Positions 8,926-17,402 of a stretch of 53,280 nucleotides of DNA are shown here, piece after piece. Position 1 is the first letter of the stretch. Each line of letters starts with the position of its first letter. Position numbers and translations under genes: made by a program. This DNA is from Comamonadaceae bacterium (lineage in GTDB: Bacteria; Pseudomonadota; Gammaproteobacteria; Burkholderiales; Burkholderiaceae_C), in the NCBI GenBank assembly GCA_947456305.1, contig CANGPN010000017.1, forward strand, positions 1 to 53,280, written 5' to 3'. Below the pieces are notes generated by a model. It ran no database searches. It worked only from the letters and a program-made list of their open reading frames with translations, and was not told the DNA's origin.

Positions 8926-9891
8926 ATGGGTGAATTTGACCTGATTGCCCGTTATTTCACCCGCCCGGCCCGTCGCGCAGTGGTGGGCGTGGGCGACGAT
9001 TGCGCGCTGTGGCAACCGCAAGCAGGCATGCAATTGGCTGTGTCCTCGGACATGTTGGTGGAAGGCCGGCATTTCCTCAGCACGGTTTCTCCTCAACGGC
9101 TGGGGCACAAAGCACTGGCGGTGAATTTGAGCGATCTGGCCGCCTGCGGCGCACGCCCTTTGGCTTTCACATTGGCCTTGTCACTGCCACGCATAGATGA
9201 GACTTGGCTGCAAGGGTTTTCCAAAGGTTTGCTGACACTGGCTGACCTGCACCAATGCGAATTGATCGGCGGTGACACCACCCAAGGCCCTTTGAATATG
9301 TGCATCACCGTGTTCGGCGAAGTCCCGCCCGGGGATGCCTTGATGCGCAGCGGCGCACAGCCGGGTGATGACATTTATGTCAGCGGCCAGGTGGGCGATG
9401 CCCGATTGGCCTTAGAGGTTTTTCGAGGCCATCTCAAGCTGGATGCCCAACACTTCGAAGCTGCACGACTGCGTATGGAACAACCTGTGCCGCGCGTCTC
9501 ATTAGGACTGGCTTTGCGCGGCATCGCCAATGCCTGCATTGATATCAGTGATGGTTTGATCGGCGATTTAGGTCATATTTTGAAAGCCTCGGGTGTTGGT
9601 GCCGTGGTGACCACCGACTGGGTGGCAGACAGCGCGGCCATCAGCCCGGCGATGCAGAGCTTGGGCATGAGCAAACGATTGGACATGGCATTGGCCGGTG
9701 GCGATGACTATGAACTGCTGTTTACCGCCGCACCTGATCAAGCGCAATCAGTACAAGAAGCGGCCAACGATTGCGATGTGACCGTCACTTGCATTGGACG
9801 CATCACTGCCGGACAAGGTGTGCAAGTCATGGACCCGCATGGCGCGCCCATCTCCCGCCGTTTCATTTCCTTTGACCATTTCTCCAACTGA
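8926..9891 (+). CDS. thiL: Thiamine-monophosphate kinase
   Basis: Phosphorylates thiamine monophosphate to the active cofactor thiamine pyrophosphate. The 321-residue PurM/AIR-synthase-like protein has GEFDLIARYF at the start, GVGDDCALW, SSDMLVEGRHF, the metal and ATP region LIGGDTTQGP, DISDGLIGDLGH and GGDDYELLFTA, all standard ThiL motifs. The ATG is six bases after the apaG stop. pgpA follows after eight bases. The thiL-pgpA-pncC order is common in proteobacteria. Confidence 0.96.
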   Translation: MGEFDLIARYFTRPARRAVVGVGDDCALWQPQAGMQLAVSSDMLVEGRHFLSTVSPQRLGHKALAVNLSDLAACGARPLAFTLALSLPRIDETWLQGFSKGLLTLADLHQCELIGGDTTQGPLNMCITVFGEVPPGDALMRSGAQPGDDIYVSGQVGDARLALEVFRGHLKLDAQHFEAARLRMEQPVPRVSLGLALRGIANACIDISDGLIGDLGHILKASGVGAVVTTDWVADSAAISPAMQSLGMSKRLDMALAGGDDYELLFTAAPDQAQSVQEAANDCDVTVTCIGRITAGQGVQVMDPHGAPISRRFISFDHFSN

Positions 9892-9899
9892 GCGAGCAT

Positions 9900-10403
9900 A
9901 TGTCTACACAATGGAATGCCGCCCGCTTCATGTGGTCTCACCCGGCCCATGTGTTGGCCATGGGCTTTGGCTCAGGGCTCAGTCCCAAAGCACCCGGCAC
10001 TGTCGGCACACTCTGGGCGTGGGCGGCTTTTGTATTGATGCAATTGTTTCTGGACACGTTCCACATAGGCGTGTTGATCGCGGTTTCTGTTCCCATCGGT
10101 TGGTGGGCTTGCACGGTGACCGCCCAACACATGCAAGTGCAAGACCCGAGTTCGATTGTGTGGGATGAAATCGTCGCCTTCTGGCTGATTTTGTGGTTGT
10201 GGATGCCAGTGGGCTTATGGGGACAGTTCGTTGCCTTTGTGCTGTTCCGCTTTTTCGATGCGGTCAAACCCGGCCCTGTCGGTTGGGCTGATCGCCATTT
10301 CCACGGACTGGGTTGGCGTGGCGGCTGGGGCATCATGTTTGATGATCTGGTGGCTGCGTTTTGTACCTTGATGTGTATTTCACTTTGGCAGGCCACACGA
10401 TGA
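9900..10403 (+). CDS. pgpA: Phosphatidylglycerophosphatase A
   Basis: An inner-membrane phosphatase that makes phosphatidylglycerol from phosphatidylglycerophosphate. The 167-residue protein shows GFGSGLSPKAPGTVGTLWA, the acidic motif VWDEIVAFWLIL and a C-terminal RFFDAVKPGPVGWAD, with several hydrophobic segments, matching PgpA. The stop overlaps the pncC start as ATGA. Confidence 0.95.
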   Translation: MSTQWNAARFMWSHPAHVLAMGFGSGLSPKAPGTVGTLWAWAAFVLMQLFLDTFHIGVLIAVSVPIGWWACTVTAQHMQVQDPSSIVWDEIVAFWLILWLWMPVGLWGQFVAFVLFRFFDAVKPGPVGWADRHFHGLGWRGGWGIMFDDLVAAFCTLMCISLWQATR

Positions 10404-10918
10404 ATTCAACTTTTGACAATGAACAATTGGCGGGCGAGCTATTGCAACGCGGCTGGATGCTGGCCACGGCAGAAAGCTGCACCGGCGGCATGATTGCAGC
10501 GCGTTGTACCGATCTTGCGGGCTCCAGCCAATGGTTTGAACGTGGCTTTGTCAGTTACAGCAACGATGCCAAACACGAGATGTTGGGCGTACCCACAGAG
10601 TTGATCGACAAACACGGCGCGGTCAGTGAGGCCGTGGCACAAGCCATGGTGCTGGGCGCTCTTAACCGCAGCAAAGCTCAGGTTGCGCTGGCGGTGACAG
10701 GCATTGCAGGCCCCAGCGGCGGCAGCCCCGAAAAGCCTGTTGGTACGGTGTGTTTTGCCTGGGCCTTGCCCTCAGACGGCGGCCCCACCTTGGGCGCGGA
10801 AACCGCTTGGGTCAAAACCGGCCGTTGTCATTTCGAAGGCGACCGCGCTGCTGTTCGCTCGGCCACGTTGCAGCACGCTTTGGCGCAATTGCTCACTTTA
10901 TTGAACAACCGGCACTGA
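10400..10918 (+). CDS. pncC: Nicotinamide-nucleotide amidohydrolase (CinA C-terminal domain protein)
   Basis: Deamidates nicotinamide mononucleotide to nicotinate mononucleotide in pyridine nucleotide recycling. The 172-residue protein is a stand-alone CinA C-terminal domain: TAESCTGGMIAARCTDLAGSS, the GFVSYSNDAKHEMLGV stretch and AVTGIAGPSGGSPEKPVGTV. I use ATG 10400, which overlaps the pgpA stop; the frame is open upstream inside pgpA but that part is not CinA-like. The stop is three bases from the converging DUF167 gene. Confidence 0.94.
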   Translation: MNSTFDNEQLAGELLQRGWMLATAESCTGGMIAARCTDLAGSSQWFERGFVSYSNDAKHEMLGVPTELIDKHGAVSEAVAQAMVLGALNRSKAQVALAVTGIAGPSGGSPEKPVGTVCFAWALPSDGGPTLGAETAWVKTGRCHFEGDRAAVRSATLQHALAQLLTLLNNRH

Positions 10919-10921
10919 ACC

Positions 10922-11155
10922 TCAGTCGACTCCGTCGACCTGAACCAGTTTCATGCGGGACGAGGCGCCGCTTTTGATCGACACATCGGCTTTGCGACAA
11001 CCGTAATGTTTGGCGACCAAACTTATCAATTCCTTGTTGGCCAAACCGTCCTGCGGCAATGCCTTGAGCAGCGCCAGCCAGGTGCCATCGCCGACCTGTG
11101 TCAACTCGCTTACGCGCGATTGCGGTTTGACTTTGATCTGCAATACCTTGCTCAT
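10922..11155 (-). CDS. DUF167 / YggU-family small protein
   Basis: A 77-residue protein starting MSKVLQIKVKPQSRVSEL, with the DUF167 signature of a basic start followed by DGLANKELISLVAKHYG and the IKSGASSRMKLV tail (usually GxxSR.K). Structures of this family show a small alpha-beta fold, but no function is settled. The ATG at 11155 was chosen over an upstream start because the N-terminus then matches the family. It ends three bases from pncC on the opposite strand and is the last gene of the minus-strand block. Confidence 0.85.
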   Translation of the reverse strand: MSKVLQIKVKPQSRVSELTQVGDGTWLALLKALPQDGLANKELISLVAKHYGCRKADVSIKSGASSRMKLVQVDGVD

Positions 11156-11180
11156 ACTTGAATCAAAGACCCGTGCACTT

Positions 11181-11903
11181 TCAAGCCTGCAGCGGCATAA
11201 CCGAGGAGTGGTGAGATTGCAAGCGCCAAGCACCTTGCGTTAAGTGCCAGACAAAACTAAAACGCGCCGCCTGCACTTGAGGACCTTCATCTGAAAGAGC
11301 TGCAAAGCTGTAACTGCCATGGGCAATGCGGCAATCTAACGCCTGCCAGCTTTGCATGCCTGACAAACTGACCCGTACCTGCCTGCCCGAATCAAACACC
11401 TGCTTGAAATACTGCGTCACCCCGTCACGCCCGTGTATCCACTGCACGGCATGGGTACCCCAGAGCAATGCATCCTGTGCGTAGCAATCGCTGATGGTTT
11501 GCAGTTGTTCCTGATTGAATGCCGCCATCCACTGCTGTACCAAGTAATTTGCTTCGACCTCCCATACCGCTGTCCCGTCGCGGGCAGAGGAGGAATAGAG
11601 CAGCTTGTCAGCGATGGTCTGCATTGCAGTAGCCAATTCAAAATCTAAGGCAGTCAAGCCGCCTGCATCATGTGTGTACAGCTTCACATGCACACGGTTA
11701 TAGATATTCGTCCAGTCCGGGTGGTGGTTCATGCGTTCGGCTGAATCGGCACACAGCGACATGAAAATAAAAGCCTGCTGAAAATCACGGAATTCCCAAT
11801 GGGCTTGCAAACTGTTGTTTTGCAATTGCCAAGGGAGTTGGGTATTCGAATTCAATAGATTGAGCGCCTGTTGCACAGCTTGATCACTGAGTAATTGAGT
11901 CAT
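11181..11903 (-). CDS. Pterin-4a-carbinolamine dehydratase fused to an NTF2/SnoaL-like domain
   Basis: Residues 1-100 are a pterin dehydratase (PhhB/PCD) domain: WQLQNNSLQAHWEFRDF, then the active-site signature RMNHHPDWTNIYNRVHVKL with His60-His61, and a THDAGGLTALD stretch. These enzymes regenerate tetrahydrobiopterin. Residues about 113-240 form a second domain (VEANYLVQQWMAAFNQEQLQ, DALLWGTHAVQW, GRDGVTQYFKQVF, SFVWHLTQGAWRLQSHHSS) that looks like an NTF2-like/SnoaL fold; I infer this from the pattern, not a search. Single-domain PCD is about 100-115 residues, so this is a fusion. No phenylalanine hydroxylase gene is seen in the window. Confidence 0.8.
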   Translation of the reverse strand: MTQLLSDQAVQQALNLLNSNTQLPWQLQNNSLQAHWEFRDFQQAFIFMSLCADSAERMNHHPDWTNIYNRVHVKLYTHDAGGLTALDFELATAMQTIADKLLYSSSARDGTAVWEVEANYLVQQWMAAFNQEQLQTISDCYAQDALLWGTHAVQWIHGRDGVTQYFKQVFDSGRQVRVSLSGMQSWQALDCRIAHGSYSFAALSDEGPQVQAARFSFVWHLTQGAWRLQSHHSSVMPLQA

Positions 11904-11946
11904 ATGGAATTCCAAGGGTCAATTTATCAATAGCATCCCATGCTAT

Positions 11947-12375
11947 TTAAACAAATACTTTTTTCACAATCACCCCTAATTTCGCCAGCCTGTTGGTCAT
12001 ACGCAAAACCTGCTTGTCTTTACTGAGCAGCAAAGCACTATGCGCGACAGCCAAGTCAATGAATTTTTGATCGTCTGCATCTTTGCAAACATAAGGTGCG
12101 CGTGTTGCTATGTTTTTCATTTGCGCATGGGTATCAAACTTTGCCATGAATATGTCCGCCGACTGTTGCCCCCATTGCAAGCGCGCCGCGATATGCGGAT
12201 AGTGCAAAACACGCCGCAACTCTTCGCGCATTTCAGATGTAGCAAGCCAATGCACTTGCTTATTTTCAATCGCAGCTCTGAGCAAAGGTGTTGCAGGGTC
12301 TTCATATAACCAGAGATCCAGCACAATATTGGTGTCCAGTACCACCACAGGCCACGCAGTCTGTGCATCGCTCAT
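11947..12375 (-). CDS. PIN-domain ribonuclease-like protein
   Basis: A 142-residue PIN-domain protein of the COG1569 type. Seen: VVLDTNIVLDLWLY with the first metal-binding Asp14, the Glu-containing SEMREELRRVL, and a C-terminal KDADDQKFIDLAVAH plus LLSKDKQVL, which supply the remaining acidic residues. Such proteins are often labelled putative toxins, but I see no antitoxin partner next to it: the neighbours are the pterin dehydratase fusion and the RlmL-like gene. ATG 12375 is used; a GTG 18 bases earlier is possible. RNA cleavage is inferred from the family. Confidence 0.85.
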   Translation of the reverse strand: MSDAQTAWPVVVLDTNIVLDLWLYEDPATPLLRAAIENKQVHWLATSEMREELRRVLHYPHIAARLQWGQQSADIFMAKFDTHAQMKNIATRAPYVCKDADDQKFIDLAVAHSALLLSKDKQVLRMTNRLAKLGVIVKKVFV

Positions 12376-12408
12376 GAGTTGTTCATTCCCCACATGCGTG
12401 CGGGCATG

Positions 12409-13770
12409 TCACGGCTTGTCGCTCAGTGGCTGAGGGTCGGAGACGGGTTTCTGACGCAACGAACCGGCTTGTAAATCGAAGCGGAACATACGGCATTCAA
12501 TCGGCCCGTTCCACATCGGTACTTTGCGCGATTCTTTCAAACGCATGCGGCCGGGCAATTTCAAATCCGGTGTGAGCACCCAGGCGCGCCAACCGGCGTA
12601 GTTCTTTTTCCAATGGCTGGCCAGTTGACTGAAGAAGTCGCCGCCGTCTTCTACTTGGCCCGTCTCGCGGCCAGCCTTGTGTCCTTCATTCGTGTCGTGT
12701 TCGTCATCGAATGACTCAGGCGTGCGCACACCGCGTCTGGATGAACCCGCCACACCGGCGGTTTCAATACGTTCGCCATAAGGCGGGTTGACCAGCATCA
12801 CGCCGGCAGTGTCGCCAGGCGGCATGCGTTGAAGCGCGTCGCCGCCGCGCAACTCAATGACATGCGCCACACCGGCGCGCTCGGCATTGCGTTTGGCGAA
12901 ATCAACCATGCGAAACGCCACATCACTGGCAAACACTTTGGCACGCGGCGCGCATTCTTGTGCAGCGGCCTGTTCTTTGAGTTGTTGCCACACATGCGCA
13001 TCAAACAGTCGTAAGCGTTCAAAACCAAAACGCCTGTGCGCACCGGCGGCCATGCGACACGCGATTTGCGCGGCTTCAATGGCGATGGTGCCGCTGCCGC
13101 AACACGGGTCATACAAAGCCAAGCCTTGATCCACGCCAGCCAGCGGTATCACCGCAGGCCGAGTTTCACCCGGCGCGTACACCGGCGGCATGCTCCAACC
13201 GCTGGCCGCGAGCATGGCGGCTGCCAATGTTTCTTTCAGCGGCGCGTCGCCTTTGTCTTCGCGCCAGCCGCGTTTGAACAAAGGCTCGCCAGTGGTGTCC
13301 AGATAAATGGTTTGGGTTTTCTCACTCAAGTGCAAATGCACCCGCACCGCCGGTCGCTGCGTGTCCACATCCGGGCGCACACCGGTTTTCTCGCGGAACC
13401 GGTCAGCAATCGCATCCTTCACCCGCAACGCCGCAAAGTTCAAACTTTTCAGCGGGCTGTGTTGTGCGGTGAAATCGATGCGGAAACTCTCGCGCGGCGT
13501 GAACCACATCTCCCATGCCACTGCGGCCGCTGCGTTGTAAATGTCTTGCTCATTCAAATACGGCGCGCTGGCCAATTGAATCAACACCCGCATGCCTAAG
13601 CGGCTGTGCAAATTCAACAACAACGCCTCGCGCCACGAGGCCTGCAATTGCACACCGCCTCTGAGGGTTTGCATGGCAGTGGCGGGCAAGCCGGTGATCT
13701 GCGCGACTTCGGCCGCCAGATACGCCTCTACCCCTGCTGCACAGGGGACAAACAGGTTCAATGCATTCAC
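12409..13770 (-). CDS. rlmL: THUMP-domain class I methyltransferase, RlmL-like (23S rRNA m2G)
   Basis: A 453-residue protein: N-terminal THUMP RNA-binding region (FVPCAAGVEAYLAAEV onward), SAM-binding region DPCCGSGTIAIEAA and the N6/N2-methyltransferase motif NPPYGERI at about 328-335. Family members methylate G2445 of 23S rRNA; this one lacks the C-terminal RlmK domain of E. coli RlmL, as is usual in betaproteobacteria. The GTG start at 13770 overlaps the rpoN stop. After NPPYGERIE there is a hydrophilic insertion of about 40 residues (roughly 337-377) absent from typical relatives as I remember them. Confidence 0.88.
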   Translation of the reverse strand: MNALNLFVPCAAGVEAYLAAEVAQITGLPATAMQTLRGGVQLQASWREALLLNLHSRLGMRVLIQLASAPYLNEQDIYNAAAAVAWEMWFTPRESFRIDFTAQHSPLKSLNFAALRVKDAIADRFREKTGVRPDVDTQRPAVRVHLHLSEKTQTIYLDTTGEPLFKRGWREDKGDAPLKETLAAAMLAASGWSMPPVYAPGETRPAVIPLAGVDQGLALYDPCCGSGTIAIEAAQIACRMAAGAHRRFGFERLRLFDAHVWQQLKEQAAAQECAPRAKVFASDVAFRMVDFAKRNAERAGVAHVIELRGGDALQRMPPGDTAGVMLVNPPYGERIETAGVAGSSRRGVRTPESFDDEHDTNEGHKAGRETGQVEDGGDFFSQLASHWKKNYAGWRAWVLTPDLKLPGRMRLKESRKVPMWNGPIECRMFRFDLQAGSLRQKPVSDPQPLSDKP

Positions 13771-15350
13771 AGCGTTTTTCGCAGGTTGGTAGGCGCTATG
13801 CGCAAAGCTTCACGGTACTTGGCCACAGTGCGGCGTGCGCAATCAATGCCTTGCTCCTTGAGCATGTCTGAGAGTTGGTTATCGGACAAAGGTTTTTTCG
13901 GGTTCTCGCTGGCAATCAATTGCTTGATGAGTGCGCGCACTGCCGTGCTGGATGCGTTGTTACCGCTGTCGGTACCCAGCCCAGAGCCGAAGAAATATTT
14001 CAACTCGAAAGTGCCGTAAGGCGTGTGCATGTATTTGGCTGTGGTGACCCGGCTGATGGTGGATTCGTGCAAACCGAGTTCCTCGGCAATCTCGCGCAAC
14101 ACCATGGGCTTCATGGCGAGTTCACCGTGAATGAAAAAACTTTTTTGCCGCTGGGTGATGGCGTTGCTCACACGCAATATGGTGTCAAAGCGCTGTTGTA
14201 TGTTTTTGATCATCCAACGCGCTTCTTGCAAACGCTGTTGCAAGCCCGCGTGGCTGTCGCCCTTGCTGCCTTTCAAGGCGTTGGCGTAAATGTCATTCAC
14301 TTTCAAGCGCGGCATCACCTCCGGGTTGAGCATGGCGCGGAATTGAGGCTGTCCTTGTCTGTCCACGCCGCTGGCCGTGACCAGCACATCGGGCACCACC
14401 ACATTGCGTTCCACATCAATAAATTTACGCCCGGGTTTAGGCTCCAGACGCGAGATCAAAGCGATGGCCACTTTGACTTCCAACTCGGTGGCCCCGATGG
14501 CAGACACCAAACGTTTGACATCCCGCTTGGCCAGCAATTCCAGCGGCTGTTTGCAAATCAACAATGCGCACGCACGCACGGCAGCGCGTTCTTCAGTGTC
14601 CGCAGGAATAGCCTGCAATTGCAAACGCAAGCATTCGCCCAGATCACGCGCACCCACGCCGGTGGGCTCCAGACTTTGCAACAAACCCAAGGCCACCTGA
14701 AAACGGTGCACCAGTTCTTCGCATTGCTCCAGATCGTCACCGGCCAGACTTTCCGCCAGCGTTTGAAAACTGTCTTCCAAATAGCCATCGTCATTCAATG
14801 ATTCGATGAGGAAACGCAATGCTGCACGGTCAGTGTCGTCCAGGCGCAATGACAAGGCCTGCCGGTGCAAAAACGCAGTCAGCGACTCCTGGTTGCGTGC
14901 CAGCTCCGTGGCTTGCGCTTTCTCATCGTCGTTGTTGGTGTTGTTACGCGCCGGTGCATCGCCGCCCCATTCGCTGTCATCCGGCGAGAACTCCACGCTG
15001 CCATCGCCGTCCCAGCTCTCGGCCACGCCTGCCGCGTCCAATGGCGCGTCCGGCGCTTCACTGGCGGTCTCTACCCGTACTTCACTGACCCGGTCCATCG
15101 GGCCGTCCCAACTGTCGTTGTCGTTGTCGGATTCACTGGGCGCAGCCACCGCATCCTGTTTATCCAGCCCGAAGTCTTCACGCGCGGCCAAGTCTTCCAT
15201 TTCTTTTTCTAGAAACGGGTTGTCGTCCAGCATTTGTTCGATTTCCTGACTCAACTCCAGCGTCGAGAGTTGCAGCAAACGAATCGATTGTTGAAGCTGC
15301 GGCGTGAGAGCCAGATGTTGCGAGACGCGCAGTGAGAGGCCTTGCTTCAT
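13767..15350 (-). CDS. rpoN: RNA polymerase sigma-54 factor
   Basis: Directs RNA polymerase to -24/-12 promoters that need an enhancer-binding ATPase. The 527-residue protein has the glutamine/leucine-rich region I (QHLALTPQLQQSIRLLQLS), an acidic region II (about residues 60-140, many Asp/Glu), the core-binding part, the helix-turn-helix and a C-terminal RpoN box ARRTVAKYREAL. It starts at ATG 15350, 15 bases after lptB, and its stop overlaps the rlmL start. The lptA-lptB-rpoN order is standard, but hpf and ptsN, often next, are about 23 kb away here. Confidence 0.97.
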   Translation of the reverse strand: MKQGLSLRVSQHLALTPQLQQSIRLLQLSTLELSQEIEQMLDDNPFLEKEMEDLAAREDFGLDKQDAVAAPSESDNDNDSWDGPMDRVSEVRVETASEAPDAPLDAAGVAESWDGDGSVEFSPDDSEWGGDAPARNNTNNDDEKAQATELARNQESLTAFLHRQALSLRLDDTDRAALRFLIESLNDDGYLEDSFQTLAESLAGDDLEQCEELVHRFQVALGLLQSLEPTGVGARDLGECLRLQLQAIPADTEERAAVRACALLICKQPLELLAKRDVKRLVSAIGATELEVKVAIALISRLEPKPGRKFIDVERNVVVPDVLVTASGVDRQGQPQFRAMLNPEVMPRLKVNDIYANALKGSKGDSHAGLQQRLQEARWMIKNIQQRFDTILRVSNAITQRQKSFFIHGELAMKPMVLREIAEELGLHESTISRVTTAKYMHTPYGTFELKYFFGSGLGTDSGNNASSTAVRALIKQLIASENPKKPLSDNQLSDMLKEQGIDCARRTVAKYREALRIAPTNLRKTL

Positions 15351-15365
15351 ACTGCGTCCTCAGCC

Positions 15366-16127
15366 TCACATGCGGAAGTTTTCGCCCAGGTACACCCGCC
15401 GTACCTCAGGGTTTTGAATGATGTCCTGCGGCTTACCTTCGGCCAGCACCCGACCTTCGCTGATGATGCTGGCGTGGTCGCAAATGCCCAAGGTTTCGCG
15501 CACATTATGGTCAGTGATCAACACACCAATGCCTTTGGACTTAAGAAAACTGATGATGCGTTGAATTTCAAGCACAGCAATCGGATCAATACCGGCAAAC
15601 GGTTCGTCCAGCAGTATGTAACGCGGTTGCGTGGCCAAAGCACGGGCGATTTCTACGCGCCGGCGTTCGCCGCCGGACAAAGACAGCGCGGAAGAATCAC
15701 GCAAATGCTCGATGCGCAATTCTTGTAATAAATGGGTCAATTGCCGCTCTATTTCAGCACCGGATAACTTTTGACCTTGGTCATTCTGCTGTAACTCCAG
15801 CACAGCTCGCACGTTATCTGCCACATTGAGTTTGCGGAAAATGGAGGCTTCCTGAGGCAAATAGCTCAAGCCCATTCTGGCGCGTTTGTGAATCGGCAGG
15901 TGTTCCACCGCCACACCGTCTATGGAAATAAATCCGGCATCAGCTCGCACCAAACCCACAATCATGTAAAACGAAGTGGTTTTGCCCGCGCCATTGGGCC
16001 CGAGCAGACCTACCACTTCACCTTTGCTGACGGTGATGGACACATCCTGCACCACCTGTCGACCGGTATAAGACTTTTGCAAATGCTGCACCTTCAGCTG
16101 ACCGGTTGCAGCCGCTGAAGTGGTCAC
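15366..16127 (-). CDS. lptB: LPS export ABC transporter ATPase
   Basis: The cytoplasmic ATPase that powers LptBFGC extraction of LPS from the inner membrane. The 253-residue protein has Walker A GPNGAGKT (residues 43-50), the Q-loop region [12 protein letters not shown], signature [15 protein letters not shown] and Walker [14 protein letters not shown]. The GTG start overlaps the lptA stop, indicating coupling. LptF, LptG and LptC are not in this window. Confidence 0.97.
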   Translation of the reverse strand: MTTSAAATGQLKVQHLQKSYTGRQVVQDVSITVSKGEVVGLLGPNGAGKTTSFYMIVGLVRADAGFISIDGVAVEHLPIHKRARMGLSYLPQEASIFRKLNVADNVRAVLELQQNDQGQKLSGAEIERQLTHLLQELRIEHLRDSSALSLSGGERRRVEIARALATQPRYILLDEPFAGIDPIAVLEIQRIISFLKSKGIGVLITDHNVRETLGICDHASIISEGRVLAEGKPQDIIQNPEVRRVYLGENFRM

Positions 16128-16717
16128 TTGCTAGCCTCGTCGTTGGGTTTGGGCGTTAACACTGCGCGCACACGCCCGCTGCCGCTGGCTGGTTTAACGC
16201 CGCCCACCACTCCGTCAACGGAGAACTGGTCGGTCAGATTCTCATAAACAATGCGTTGCCCAGTGATCTGGTCGCTCAATACCGTGCCCCGGTAGCGTTT
16301 GAAATCAGCGCGCCCTAACAAAGTTAAACGATCTGCTTTGCCGTCGTAATCGATACGCTCGGCTTCACCTTCAATCCATTCATTCACACCTTCGCGCTTT
16401 TGACGGAAAAAGGCCAGTTGCCCTGGCAAGGGTTTGATCACGCCGAACTGATAGCCGTCCGGGTCCTGACGCACTTCAATCCGGTCACCGCGCATGGTGA
16501 TGGTGCCTTTGGTGGCCAACACTTTGCCGGTGAACACACTGGTTTGTTTAAGCTCATCATGCCCGAGGTTGTCAGCTTCGACATTCATAGGCTTTTGGCG
16601 GTCGGCTTTTTCCGCCCACGCCCCGCAATGGGGGGCGATCAATAAACAACCGATGAGAAGTAGGTTTTTCAAGGCACGGAAATTGCTGAGGTGGAATGCC
16701 TTGCATTGTAGGGGCAT
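16124..16717 (-). CDS. lptA: LPS periplasmic bridge protein LptA
   Basis: Forms the beta-jellyroll bridge that carries LPS across the periplasm. The 197-residue protein has a signal sequence (hydrophobic residues about 16-33, AWAEKA cleavage region), then the OstA-like repeats: [51 protein letters not shown] and [12 protein letters not shown]. It lies directly upstream of lptB. The gene normally preceding it, lptC, is missing: a dsbA-like gene, whose stop is 14 bases upstream of the lptA start, takes its place. Confidence 0.92.
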   Translation of the reverse strand: MPLQCKAFHLSNFRALKNLLLIGCLLIAPHCGAWAEKADRQKPMNVEADNLGHDELKQTSVFTGKVLATKGTITMRGDRIEVRQDPDGYQFGVIKPLPGQLAFFRQKREGVNEWIEGEAERIDYDGKADRLTLLGRADFKRYRGTVLSDQITGQRIVYENLTDQFSVDGVVGGVKPASGSGRVRAVLTPKPNDEASK

Positions 16718-16731
16718 TGACTGCCCATGTT

Positions 16732-17385
16732 TCAGTGCCCTTTGCGGATTTCGGCCAACAAATAGTCGGTGACCTGTAAAGCCCTGTCCATAGTGCCGGC
16801 CAAACTGCCGTCGACGTAAAAGCGCCCGCCTATGCCCAGCGCCGGCACACCCTCGACCTTGAACTGCTCTTGTAACTGTGCAGCACGTCGCGCTTTGCCC
16901 ACCACAGAAAAAGAATTGAACAGTTCGGTGAACTTGGCAGCAGAGATGCCGTTTTTCTCAGCCCAGACCACCAAGGTGTCTAACTTGGCAAGATTTTGCT
17001 TTTCCACATGGATGGCGGCAAACATTTTGCTTTGCAACTCCTCGACCTTGCCCAAGGCTTCAAGTACGTAATAGGCACGTTGCTGGGCCTCGAAATCTTC
17101 GCGAAAACGCACCGGCACCCGCTTGAGTTCCACATCCTTGGGCAGTTTTTTGCTCCAGGCGCTGAGGGCGGGTTCGAAAGCGTTGCAGTGCGGGCAGTTG
17201 TACCAAAAGAACTCCAGCACTTCCAGCTTGCCCTTGGCGACATCGGTGGGCAGCGGTTTAGGCAACACCATGTAGTCGGTGCCGGCTTTGAAGCCCGCTC
17301 CTTGCGCCAGCGCCTGCTTCAAAGGGTTGAGCGCTGCTGTAATCAGCGTACCGGCGGCGAAAGCATTGAATTGACGACGTTGCAT
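16732..17385 (-). CDS. dsbA: DsbA-type periplasmic thiol:disulfide oxidase
   Basis: Introduces disulfides into exported proteins. The 217-residue product has the redox motif CPHC at residues 64-67 in WYNCPHCNAFEPAL, an alpha-helical insertion, and a cis-Pro region VEGVPALGIGGRFYV. The N-terminus MQRRQFNAFAAG resembles a twin-arginine type signal, followed by ALAQG as cleavage site. I chose ATG 17385 because AAAGG precedes it; a GTG 15 bases earlier would include that site. It sits between the SPOR gene and lptA, an arrangement seen with dsbA/ftsN-like genes in Burkholderiales. Confidence 0.92.
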   Translation of the reverse strand: MQRRQFNAFAAGTLITAALNPLKQALAQGAGFKAGTDYMVLPKPLPTDVAKGKLEVLEFFWYNCPHCNAFEPALSAWSKKLPKDVELKRVPVRFREDFEAQQRAYYVLEALGKVEELQSKMFAAIHVEKQNLAKLDTLVVWAEKNGISAAKFTELFNSFSVVGKARRAAQLQEQFKVEGVPALGIGGRFYVDGSLAGTMDRALQVTDYLLAEIRKGH

Positions 17386-17402
17386 GACAAAACCTTTCAC
17401 GT

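Noticed and set aside
11947-12375. Toxin-antitoxin pair around the PIN protein
   Set aside because: No small antitoxin-like frame overlaps or adjoins it on either side; neighbours are metabolic and rRNA-modification genes.
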